Assembly (NCBI GenBank): GCA_024403275.1
Contig: JAKSSD010000007.1
Location: 1-58,323, forward strand
Length of the DNA stretch: 58,323 bases
Direction: 5' to 3'
From: Lachnospiraceae bacterium
Lineage (GTDB): Bacteria; Bacillota; Clostridia; Lachnospirales; Lachnospiraceae
A program made the translations under genes and the position numbers. The notes under the pieces are model-generated. The model made no database searches and had not been told where the DNA came from. It saw only the letters and a program-made list of their open reading frames with translations. This document shows, piece after piece, positions 6,799 through 14,562 of the stretch. Within the stretch, counting starts at the first letter, position 1. Every line of letters starts with the position of its first letter.

Positions 6799-9387
6799 TT
6801 ATATTTTCTCATTCTGATTATGAATTTCTGGATCCTCGTATTTATCCATGAAATATCTGCCAAGCTTTACCTTTTCATCTGCAAATTTAATGCTTCCAAG
6901 CTCTGTAAATACACTGATAACCTTCTTGAAATGAACCTCCTCAAAGAAATTAAGAATTTCCATAGGAACCTTTCCTTCAAACTGAAGCACATCTGCAAAT
7001 ACTGTTGGATAATCAAGCTCATCTCTTGGATGAGGCTTAAGGAAAATAGTTCCCTCCTTGCCATACTCTGCAATCAAATCCCTGAAAATCTGCTCTCTTG
7101 TCTCTAAAGATGGAGTCAATGGCTCTGTAAGAATCAGGATATTATCCTTACCATTTTCTGTCTGACTGATTTCCTTTCTGATTCTGTCAATATCCTTAAC
7201 AAAAGCCTCTATAAGAAGTTTCTTTTCTTCGCTTGTAAGTCTTTCCTCAAGGTCTTTACGAGGAAGCTCTATATATTTTTTGAAAGGATATTTAACCTTA
7301 GACAAATCATTAAGTTCCATATCGATACAGTATTTGCTGTAGCCATCACAAATGAAAATAAGATTTAATTCCATACTAAAGAACTTCTTAAGTTTGAAAT
7401 GTCCACGGTTGTTATAAATAGCAAGATTGTATCCTGCAAGATAATCGAGTCCGTCTTCTACTGCATGATAAGGAATTCTCTTCTTGTTAAGATATACACC
7501 AATTGGGTCCGAGTCACAGAACACATAAACCTCATTGTATTCCTTGAAATTCACTGGCACGTACTTGCTCTCTAATTTAGCAAGCTTGCTTGTATATTTA
7601 ATTCTTTGAACCATGTTAGAAATAATATTTCCACGGTCCTTCTTTAGTTCCATAAGTTCAGGGAATTCTATATCCTTCTTCTCATCGAAATCTATTACTT
7701 CCTTGAAAACTTTAGTCTTAAGAAGTCTCTCTCCTATATTTCCAAAGTCATTTGACATTTTGCTAAGTACCATTGTGGCATTTCCACGTTCGCTTTCTGG
7801 AAGTGCAAATTCCTTAAGCATTGAAATATAGACATGATAGAAAGTATGCGCTACATAAATTCTTCCTTTTTTCTTCTTTTCAAAGGAATATGCATATCTT
7901 ACCTCATCCTGATTTACAAATTTACAAATTGCTGGGTAAATAAATACAAATCCGAAGAAGGTAATTGGATATAAGGTATTAGCACCTTCTCCCCACCATA
8001 CTCCAAACATCATTGCTAGCCAAAGAATAGGAAGCGCATTCATGATATTTTTCTTCTTAAGGTAAATGACAAGAAGTCTTACGTATCCTGCAAATAATAC
8101 AAGATTGTATAAGCTTCCGCCGATAATTCCGTATCTGTTAAGACTCCTTATGTACATATTATGTGGATTATATGCATAATATGAACCAACCTGAAGACCA
8201 CCAAGATTTTGTCCTGAGAATTTAACCTCTCTTAAGAAAGCCTCCCAGATCTGAATTCTGTATGAAGATATACAATCAAGGAAACTAAGCAGCGGATTAG
8301 TATAATAAGCCATAGATTCTTCAGCATACTCCTGATTAACCATAGCTCTGTAAATTCTAAATAAATTGTAGTGGATAAATGAAGTAGCGCCTTCTGCCTC
8401 ATAGACACTCTTCCAGTAAGCATATCTTTCGTGCGCAACTGTACTCATTCTCCAAAGAATAAATATTCCAAGGGCTGCAATTGCAAGTATTATCAAGCTT
8501 CTTATAAGAATCTTCACGAAGGAAGTATCTTTTCTTAGGAATAAGAAGCATGTAATAAACATAAATAATACGCCTGCCATGAGAGTTCTCGTATTGATTA
8601 TGTACATCATGAAACAGATAAATAAAAGACCTGCTACACTTACAAAGAATCTGAAATGCTTCCATCCATGCTTCTTAAGAGTGTAAACAATTGAGAATAT
8701 TGCAATTACCATAAGGCAGCAATGATACATGCCATAAGCGCCGATATTTACGAAGCTTCCGTAGTATCTTTCTCCATCGTATGGGAACATAATCAAAGAT
8801 TTACCATCCATATAAATCATTGAAAGCATAAAACCATCGCAGATTCTTATGCAAAAATTCTCCCACTCTTCAACCTTTAACGGAGTGATATAAAGAAGTC
8901 CAAAAGCGATAAGAATAACTACTGGCTCCAAAGTATTAAAGCTATAGTAAAAAGCAATCATAGTCATTGCTATAAACATGACAAAAATGTAAATATTTAC
9001 TTCTTTAAATTTGATAAGGTTTTTATATAAACAAATATCAACAAGAGTTAATATCACAAGAAACTGAAGGATTCCTGAATAGATATCTATCTGAATAAGG
9101 TCCGGTGAACCGGTATGCATTTTGATTTTGTAGATAAATAAAGGAATATCCACTATTACAGCTATTAGCGATGGGATATTAAAGATTTTCACTTTCCTCA
9201 AAATCATTATTACAAGAACAAATGCAATCATTGATTTACAGATTGCCACATCCTTAAATACCTGATAAGGAACTGAATCCATATCACAAAGAGCTTTGAC
9301 TGAATAAGCTATCAAAAGAGCCATTAAAACATTCAAAGCTATTTTTGCAAATTTATTATCATAAAATTTTTCTATTTTTGCTTTCAT
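6799..9387 (-). CDS. O-antigen polymerase/ligase-like membrane protein fused to a sialyltransferase-like domain
   Basis: The start at ATG 9387 is preferred. The GTG at 9393 overlaps the GGAG ribosome binding site, which is spaced 5 bases from the ATG. The protein has 862 residues. Residues about 1-490 form a Wzy/WaaL-type multi-spanning domain with a loop motif YNPHNMYIRSLNRYG ahead of the last membrane segments. Residues about 505-862 are soluble and begin RIYVAHTFYHVYISML. They carry the two motifs shared by bacterial sialyl- and polysialyltransferases (GT52/GT38-like GT-B folds), VEDGLDY (about 644) and the HP motif KPHPRD (about 786). The family would use CMP-nonulosonate. The opposite operon makes such a donor. 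The fusion is seen directly; its polymerase and transferase activities are inferred. Confidence 0.8.
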   Translation of the reverse strand: MKAKIEKFYDNKFAKIALNVLMALLIAYSVKALCDMDSVPYQVFKDVAICKSMIAFVLVIMILRKVKIFNIPSLIAVIVDIPLFIYKIKMHTGSPDLIQIDIYSGILQFLVILTLVDICLYKNLIKFKEVNIYIFVMFIAMTMIAFYYSFNTLEPVVILIAFGLLYITPLKVEEWENFCIRICDGFMLSMIYMDGKSLIMFPYDGERYYGSFVNIGAYGMYHCCLMVIAIFSIVYTLKKHGWKHFRFFVSVAGLLFICFMMYIINTRTLMAGVLFMFITCFLFLRKDTSFVKILIRSLIILAIAALGIFILWRMSTVAHERYAYWKSVYEAEGATSFIHYNLFRIYRAMVNQEYAEESMAYYTNPLLSFLDCISSYRIQIWEAFLREVKFSGQNLGGLQVGSYYAYNPHNMYIRSLNRYGIIGGSLYNLVLFAGYVRLLVIYLKKKNIMNALPILWLAMMFGVWWGEGANTLYPITFFGFVFIYPAICKFVNQDEVRYAYSFEKKKKGRIYVAHTFYHVYISMLKEFALPESERGNATMVLSKMSNDFGNIGERLLKTKVFKEVIDFDEKKDIEFPELMELKKDRGNIISNMVQRIKYTSKLAKLESKYVPVNFKEYNEVYVFCDSDPIGVYLNKKRIPYHAVEDGLDYLAGYNLAIYNNRGHFKLKKFFSMELNLIFICDGYSKYCIDMELNDLSKVKYPFKKYIELPRKDLEERLTSEEKKLLIEAFVKDIDRIRKEISQTENGKDNILILTEPLTPSLETREQIFRDLIAEYGKEGTIFLKPHPRDELDYPTVFADVLQFEGKVPMEILNFFEEVHFKKVISVFTELGSIKFADEKVKLGRYFMDKYEDPEIHNQNEKI

Positions 9388-9433
9388 TTTCACTCCGCCA
9401 TTAATCCCTAAAGGGCATAATTAAACATTTAAA

Positions 9434-9462
9434 ATTATAGCATAAATAACAAATGCTAACAA
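9434..9462 (-). promoter_or_regulatory. Promoter of the polymerase-sialyltransferase operon
   Basis: TTGTTA (9457-9462) and a perfect TATAAT (9434-9439), preceded by TGC (extended -10), are separated by 17 bases on the minus strand. The predicted start lies about 40 bases before the chosen ATG. Confidence 0.75.
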
Positions 9463-9495
9463 GTTTACACTTAATCCTACAATACTCCAAATCAA

Positions 9496-9524
9496 TTGAA
9501 AAAAGGCCCTTGCTGTATTATAAT
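9496..9524 (+). promoter_or_regulatory. Promoter of the pseI operon
   Basis: TTGAAA (9496-9501) and a perfect TATAAT (9519-9524) are spaced by 17 bases. The predicted start is near 9531, giving a leader of about 54 bases before pseI. It is divergent from the promoter at 9434-9462, with the two -35 boxes about 33 bases apart. Confidence 0.8.
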
Positions 9525-9584
9525 TACTATGTATGTTTACACTTACGTTTAACATTACAATTTTTATGAATTTACGGAGAATTT

Positions 9585-10634
9585 ATGAAAAAAGAAATCA
9601 AAATCGGATCAAAAGTATTATCCTCTACTTCCCCATATATTATTGCAGAAATGTCTGCTAATCATTTGATGGATTTAGAGAGGGCCAAAGCAATTATTCT
9701 TGCTGCCAGGGAATCTGGCGCAGACGCAATCAAGCTTCAGACCTACAGACCTGATACTATTACTTTAGATGTTCATAATGAAGAGTTTCTTTGCACTCCT
9801 GGAAGCCCCTGGGAAGGCATGAATCTCTTTGATTTATATAAAACCGCTTACACTCCTTGGGAGTGGCACGAGGAATTGTTTAACTACGCAAAAGAAATCG
9901 GCATTGACTGTTTCTCCACACCTTTCGACTTAACAGCTGTGGACTTCTTATCTCAGTTTGATATGCCTGCAGTTAAGATTGCTTCTTTTGAGATTAATGA
10001 CATTCCTCTCATTGAGAAGGCCGCAAAGCTTGGAAAGCCTATAATTATTTCAACAGGTATCGCTGAAATCGAAGATATTAATCTTGCCATTGAAACCTGC
10101 CATAAAGCTGGCAATGACCAGATTGTTTTGTTGAAATGCATATCTTCATACCCTGCTCCATACAGCGAATTCAATTTGAAGACTATTCCTGATATGGAGG
10201 ATAAATTTGACTGTGTAATCGGTATTTCCGATCATTCTATGGGAAGCATCATTCCTATTTCTGCAGTCACTCTTGGAGCTACAGTTATCGAGAAGCATAT
10301 GACACTCAAGAGAGCAGATGGCGGTCCTGATGGTTCATTCTCTATGGAGCCTCAGGAATTCAAGGCAATGGTTGATGATGTTCATAACATCTGTCAGGCT
10401 CTCGGTGAAGTTACCTACGAACTTACAGACAAGCAAAAGAATGCTCGTCCACGTTCCAGATCTTTGTACGTAAGTGCTGATATCAAAGCAGGCGAAAGCT
10501 TTAGTGAAAACAATATCAAATCAGTTCGTCCTGGCTATGGACTTCACACCAAATACTACTACGATATTCTTGGTAAGAAAGCAAAATGTGATTTAAAAAT
10601 GGGAACTGCCCTTAAGTGGGATTACATCGAATAG
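9585..10634 (+). CDS. pseI: Pseudaminic acid synthase
   Basis: The 349-residue NeuB/PseI/LegI-family enzyme condenses phosphoenolpyruvate with a 6-carbon diacetamido sugar to form a nonulosonic acid. Family motifs are IIAEMSANH (about 19-27), SGADAIKLQTYRPDTITL, CFSTPFD, VKIASFEIND, IISTGIAE, LKCISSYPAP, GISDHSMG and VIEKHMTLKR. A C-terminal SAF (antifreeze-like) domain follows (about 285-345, RSLYVSADIKAGE, VRPGYGLHTKYY). SANH, TYRPDTITL and the SAF sequence are closest to PseI rather than NeuB, judged by eye. GGAG lies 8-9 bases upstream of the ATG. It is the first gene of a five-gene operon whose last two genes complete the route to the CMP-activated sugar. Confidence 0.9.
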   Translation: MKKEIKIGSKVLSSTSPYIIAEMSANHLMDLERAKAIILAARESGADAIKLQTYRPDTITLDVHNEEFLCTPGSPWEGMNLFDLYKTAYTPWEWHEELFNYAKEIGIDCFSTPFDLTAVDFLSQFDMPAVKIASFEINDIPLIEKAAKLGKPIIISTGIAEIEDINLAIETCHKAGNDQIVLLKCISSYPAPYSEFNLKTIPDMEDKFDCVIGISDHSMGSIIPISAVTLGATVIEKHMTLKRADGGPDGSFSMEPQEFKAMVDDVHNICQALGEVTYELTDKQKNARPRSRSLYVSADIKAGESFSENNIKSVRPGYGLHTKYYYDILGKKAKCDLKMGTALKWDYIE

Positions 10635-10642
10635 GAGCATAC

Positions 10643-11593
10643 ATGAACGTTTTACTCTTAAGTATTGGAGCCAAGCACGCCCTGGTATCTTTTTTCAAAC
10701 AAAATAACAGTGGATTCGACAAAGTTGTCACTACTGACTGCAGCAAATATTCTGCTGGCTTATATAACAGTGATGCACACTACCTTGTCCCAAGAATGAG
10801 TGAGGATAACTATCTTCCTGCTCTTCTTGAAATCTGTGATAAGGAAAATATAGACGCAGTACTTCCATCTCAGGAAGATGAGCTTATATTGATTACTAAA
10901 AATCGTCATTTATTTGAAGATAAGAACGTAAAAATCGTATCTTCTGATGCCGCTTTAGTTGAACTTTGTCGTGACAAACTCGGTCTTTATGAATTTCTTT
11001 CATCTAAAGGAATTCCTTGTGTGCCTACAATTGACTGTTGCAATATCTCAACTGATTCAGTGGATTTACCCGCTTTCTTAAAACCTCGTTTTGGAGCAGG
11101 AAGTGTTGGTAACATTAAGATTAGCTCTCCTGTTCTTTTGGAAAGCTATATAAATGATGCCTCAACTCCTCTTATTCTTCAGCCCTTTATGAAGGCTAAA
11201 GAGTTTGGTGTAGACGTTTACGTAGATATGATAAATGGTGAAGTAACTGACATTTTTGTCAAAGAGAAAATCCGCATGCGTGCTGGTGAAACAGAGAAAT
11301 CTCTCTCTGTGAGAAATACTGACATTGAAGAAATCGTTAAGAATATAATCTCAGTACTTCCACTTAGAGGTCCTATTGATATGGATTTCTTCTTATACGA
11401 GGACAAATATTATTTACTCGAGATCAACCCTCGTTTTGGAGGTGGTTACCCACATGCAAACCTTTGTGGTATTAACTTTCCTCTTAATATTTCTAATAAT
11501 TTAAAAGGTCAGATTAATCCTGATAACATTGGCAACTACCAGACTGATACAGTTGCCCTTAAATATACAGAAACAATGCTTATGGAGAAATAA
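10643..11593 (+). CDS. ATP-grasp family ligase in the pseudaminate operon
   Basis: The start at 10643 (MNVLLLSIGAKHALV) has AGGAG 5 bases upstream. A longer frame from 10616 overlaps pseI and lacks a ribosome binding site. The 316-residue protein resembles carbamoyl-phosphate-synthase-like ATP-grasp proteins. It has an N-terminal Rossmann-like part with VLPSQEDELILI, then LCRDKLGLYEFLSSKGIPCVPT. The ATP-grasp core has FLKPRFGAGSVGN, and a Mg-binding end IDMDFFLYEDKYYLLEINPRFGGGYP. Such enzymes join a carboxylate to an amine or another nucleophile via an acyl-phosphate. It is not a known core pseudaminate step, so it may add an acyl or aminoacyl decoration. That role is inference. Confidence 0.8.
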   Translation: MNVLLLSIGAKHALVSFFKQNNSGFDKVVTTDCSKYSAGLYNSDAHYLVPRMSEDNYLPALLEICDKENIDAVLPSQEDELILITKNRHLFEDKNVKIVSSDAALVELCRDKLGLYEFLSSKGIPCVPTIDCCNISTDSVDLPAFLKPRFGAGSVGNIKISSPVLLESYINDASTPLILQPFMKAKEFGVDVYVDMINGEVTDIFVKEKIRMRAGETEKSLSVRNTDIEEIVKNIISVLPLRGPIDMDFFLYEDKYYLLEINPRFGGGYPHANLCGINFPLNISNNLKGQINPDNIGNYQTDTVALKYTETMLMEK

Positions 11594-12706
11594 ATGGAAA
11601 TCGGCAGTATTCTTGAATTTGATGACAAAGAATTATATATGGATAATCCTCAAAAGGGAATTGATGATTTCACTCTTCCATTTATGAATGGCGAGAAATA
11701 TAATATCAATTTCTATCAGAATGCAAGAAATGCCACTGAGGCTTTGTGTTTATACTTAAAGTCTCAGATTTCTTCTGTAATTCTTCCTGATTATGTATGT
11801 TCAACAGTTTCTGACTCAATCAACAGAGCTGGTATTGATGTTATTCGTTATCATCTTAATAAGGATTTCCAGTTTGATATCGAAGAGATTAATCAACTTA
11901 TGAAAGATTATAGTGAAGCAGACAAAAAAACTGTCCTATATATCGTACACTACTTTGGAAAGGCTTTAGACTCTTCTCTTGTAGCTTTAGCTAAAGAATG
12001 GATGTCAAAGGGCTATACTGTATTTGAAGATATTACTATGTCTATCTTCTCTAAGGATGATGGGAATTTTGGATTCGGCAATTATATTATCGGAAGCTTA
12101 AGAAAATGGCTTCCTATACCTGATGGAGGTTTTATTGCTTCTAAGAATCTGCTTCCAGAAGTACCTGAATTCGAAGATATCAGCAGATACTGCTATTATT
12201 CATATTTAGCTCAGGAAATGAAGCGCGATTACATAAGAGGTGGCGAAACAGATAATGTTCTCAAAGAAGATTATATGAGACACTATAAAAAATCAATCGA
12301 CTATCTTTTCTCAGATTATACTATTTATCCAGTTTCAGGAATTACTGAGAAATACCTGTCAAACTATTCTTGTGAAAATATTATAGCCAGGAGAAAGGCT
12401 AATTATAAATATTTCTATGAGAAGCTTGCGGACATTGATTTCGTTAAACCTTTAATCCCTGTATCTGATAATTACCTTCCATTTGGAATGATAGTAACTA
12501 CAAACAACAGAGACGAACTTCTATCCTTCCTTGTTTCAAAGGATGTTTATTGTAATGTGCACTGGCGCCTTGATTACGAAGGCTTAGGAGAAGAGGCTAA
12601 GCTTCTCTCTTCTTCTATAATGACAATCCCTTGCGACCAGCGCTATGGCACTAAGGATTTCGACAGAATTGTTGAAGTTTTAAAAGAATATAAATCTGGT
12701 AAATAA
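11594..12706 (+). CDS. DegT/DnrJ/EryC1-type PLP enzyme
   Basis: The 370-residue protein has the fold-type I layout of sugar aminotransferases. It has an N-terminal NARNATEALCLYL segment, ILPDYVCSTV, a PLP-contacting Asp in VFEDITMS (D146) and a likely Schiff-base lysine K171 in GSLRKWLPIPDGGF. In the pathway a DegT enzyme (PseC) makes the C4 amine, but PseC normally has a KN-x-TTGEGG type motif. This one differs, so it may do another transamination. The ATG follows the ATP-grasp stop codon directly, with its GGAG inside the preceding gene, which indicates tight coupling. Substrate unknown. Confidence 0.72.
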   Translation: MEIGSILEFDDKELYMDNPQKGIDDFTLPFMNGEKYNINFYQNARNATEALCLYLKSQISSVILPDYVCSTVSDSINRAGIDVIRYHLNKDFQFDIEEINQLMKDYSEADKKTVLYIVHYFGKALDSSLVALAKEWMSKGYTVFEDITMSIFSKDDGNFGFGNYIIGSLRKWLPIPDGGFIASKNLLPEVPEFEDISRYCYYSYLAQEMKRDYIRGGETDNVLKEDYMRHYKKSIDYLFSDYTIYPVSGITEKYLSNYSCENIIARRKANYKYFYEKLADIDFVKPLIPVSDNYLPFGMIVTTNNRDELLSFLVSKDVYCNVHWRLDYEGLGEEAKLLSSSIMTIPCDQRYGTKDFDRIVEVLKEYKSGK

Positions 12707-12708
12707 AT

Positions 12709-13755
12709 ATGATAGCTTTTAGAGTAGATATAAATAAGGATATCGCATCCGGTCATATAATGCGCTGCATGACAATTGCAGAAAAAGTCAGAGCAGCCGG
12801 TGAAGAAGTGTTATTCATCTCAGGCGATGAGTACTGCTCTTCTTTTCTTACTCCTAAATCCTTCAAATATGTTATTACCAATAGTCCTGCTGATAATTGG
12901 GACAGTGAAATCGACCTAATGAAATCAATCATTAAAGAGTATTCAATAAAATGCCTTTTTGTTGATTCTTATATCGTATCCGATACTTACCTCAAAGAAT
13001 TAAATACAGTTTGTAAAATCGCATTTATAGATGACTTCTTAACCAAGCAGCTTGATGTTTCCTTACTATTAGCACCAACCCAGTCAAGAAGTCTTGATTT
13101 TGTAAATGATTTATATAAAGATACAAATACCAAGCTTCTTCTTGGCAAAGACTATTTAATAATAAGGGATGAATTCCTGGATTCGAAAGATTGTGGCCCT
13201 GATGCTAAAGCTTCAAATATTAATTTCTCAGACAAGGGAATCTTAATCACTACAGGCGGTTCTGATAAATATCATTTTACCTTAGGAATCATTAAAGAGA
13301 TTCTTGCTAATAGTGCACTCTTAAAGAATAAGTATTTCGTTATTATTGGTTCCTTAAATGATGATTACGATGAAATAAAAGCACTTGTAAAGGATTGTGA
13401 TTCCTTCGTGCTTCTTAAGAATATTTCCAATATGGGATATTATATGCATAATAGTTTCTATGCTATTTCAGCAGGTGGAAATACTGTATATGAACTACTC
13501 TGTTGCAAGGTCGCTCTATCCACAATCGCTTTATCTGACGATCAGGTAGCTCTTGGAAAACGACTTGCAAGTATGAATATCCTTAACTACGAGGGAGATT
13601 GCAGACAAGATACCAAAGAAGTAATTGCTAAATGTATTAATACCCTGGAAGATATTAGTCAAAACGGAATTAATAGTAAAATGCAAAGTGCTGTTGAAGC
13701 TTATACAGATGGACTTGGTGCCACAAGAATTGCCAAAGCCCTTATTGAATTATAA
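12709..13755 (+). CDS. pseG: UDP-sugar hydrolase PseG-like
   Basis: The 348-residue protein resembles PseG, a GT-B (MurG-like) enzyme that removes UDP from the 2,4-diacetamido sugar before PseI acts. The N-terminus IAFRVDINKDIASGHIMRCMTIAE contains the catalytic-type GHIMR histidine (H17). Later segments are LFVDSY, FIDDF, LLGKDYLIIRDEF, ILITTGGSDKYH and the donor-binding YAISAGGNTVYELLCC. It starts 2 bases after the DegT gene. It is somewhat longer than the roughly 275-residue Campylobacter enzyme, comparable to other Firmicute versions. The match rests on motifs and context. Confidence 0.83.
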   Translation: MIAFRVDINKDIASGHIMRCMTIAEKVRAAGEEVLFISGDEYCSSFLTPKSFKYVITNSPADNWDSEIDLMKSIIKEYSIKCLFVDSYIVSDTYLKELNTVCKIAFIDDFLTKQLDVSLLLAPTQSRSLDFVNDLYKDTNTKLLLGKDYLIIRDEFLDSKDCGPDAKASNINFSDKGILITTGGSDKYHFTLGIIKEILANSALLKNKYFVIIGSLNDDYDEIKALVKDCDSFVLLKNISNMGYYMHNSFYAISAGGNTVYELLCCKVALSTIALSDDQVALGKRLASMNILNYEGDCRQDTKEVIAKCINTLEDISQNGINSKMQSAVEAYTDGLGATRIAKALIEL

Positions 13756-13767
13756 AAAGGAGTATTT

Positions 13768-14463
13768 ATGGAAAACGCTATAGTTATTATTCCTGCCCGT
13801 GGTGGCAGCCAAAGAATACCAAAGAAAAACATCAAATCCTTCCTTGGTAAGCCTATTATTTCATACGTAATTGAAACTGCATTAAAATCAGGAATCTGCG
13901 ATGAAGTAATGGTCTCTACAGACAGTGAAGAAATCGCCAATATTGCTAAACAATATGGTGCAAATATACCATTTATGCGAGATGCATCCCTGGCCGATGG
14001 ATATACAACCACCGATGCAGTTATCATCGATACAATCAATCGTTACAAGGCAATGGGCAGAGAATTTAAATACATCATCTGCATGTATCCTACTGCTCCA
14101 TTTGTAACAGTAGAGCATCTCAAGGAAGCTATTTCTTTAATGGATAAACACCAGGCTAAAGAAGTTAAAATGTTAGCCGAATTCTCATTCCCACCACAGC
14201 GAGGAATGATTATTGACGAAAATGGTTATGCTGAATATAAATACAAAGAATATGCCAACACTCGTTCTCAGGACTTAAGTCCAATCTACCACGATGTTGG
14301 CCAGTTATATGTTTATGATACAAAGCAGTTTCTTGAATCTAATGGTTCAATAGTAGATGGTGTTGTTCCTCTTTTGGTAGAAGAAAAAGATGTCCAGGAC
14401 ATCGACAATGAGCAGGACTGGATTATGGCTGAACTTAAATATAAGGTTCTTAATAATCTTTAA
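13768..14463 (+). CDS. pseF: CMP-pseudaminic acid cytidylyltransferase
   Basis: The 231-residue NeuA/PseF-family enzyme activates the nonulosonic acid with CTP. It opens with the nucleotide-binding IIPARGGSQRIPKKNIKSF, then has VMVSTDSEEIANIA, YPTAPFV and LAEFSFPPQRGM. The PseF-like RSQDLSPIYHDVGQLYVYD follows near 170-190. The last three features are typical of PseF rather than sialic acid NeuA. AAGGAG precedes the ATG. It ends the operon and is followed by a strong terminator. The CMP-sugar made here is the expected donor for the sialyltransferase-like domain encoded on the opposite strand. Confidence 0.9.
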   Translation: MENAIVIIPARGGSQRIPKKNIKSFLGKPIISYVIETALKSGICDEVMVSTDSEEIANIAKQYGANIPFMRDASLADGYTTTDAVIIDTINRYKAMGREFKYIICMYPTAPFVTVEHLKEAISLMDKHQAKEVKMLAEFSFPPQRGMIIDENGYAEYKYKEYANTRSQDLSPIYHDVGQLYVYDTKQFLESNGSIVDGVVPLLVEEKDVQDIDNEQDWIMAELKYKVLNNL

Positions 14464-14507
14464 TATTTGAATTCCTGGATATAAAAACTATATTTTTCAT
14501 TAATTTA

Positions 14508-14539
14508 AAAATCCGTACATATCGCTATGTACGGATTTT
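14508..14539. terminator. Terminator of the pse operon (possibly bidirectional)
   Basis: AAAATCCGTACATA (14508-14521) pairs with TATGTACGGATTTT (14526-14539) in a 14-bp perfect stem with a TCGC loop. A T-rich tract follows on the plus strand. It also lies about 24 bases after the nucleoside kinase stop on the minus strand. Confidence 0.9.
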
Positions 14540-14562
14540 CTTTTTTTAATACAAATATGAAT

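Noticed and set aside
9388-9393. GTG start for the polymerase-sialyltransferase gene
   Set aside because: The GTG overlaps the GGAG ribosome binding site, which is correctly spaced for the ATG at 9387.
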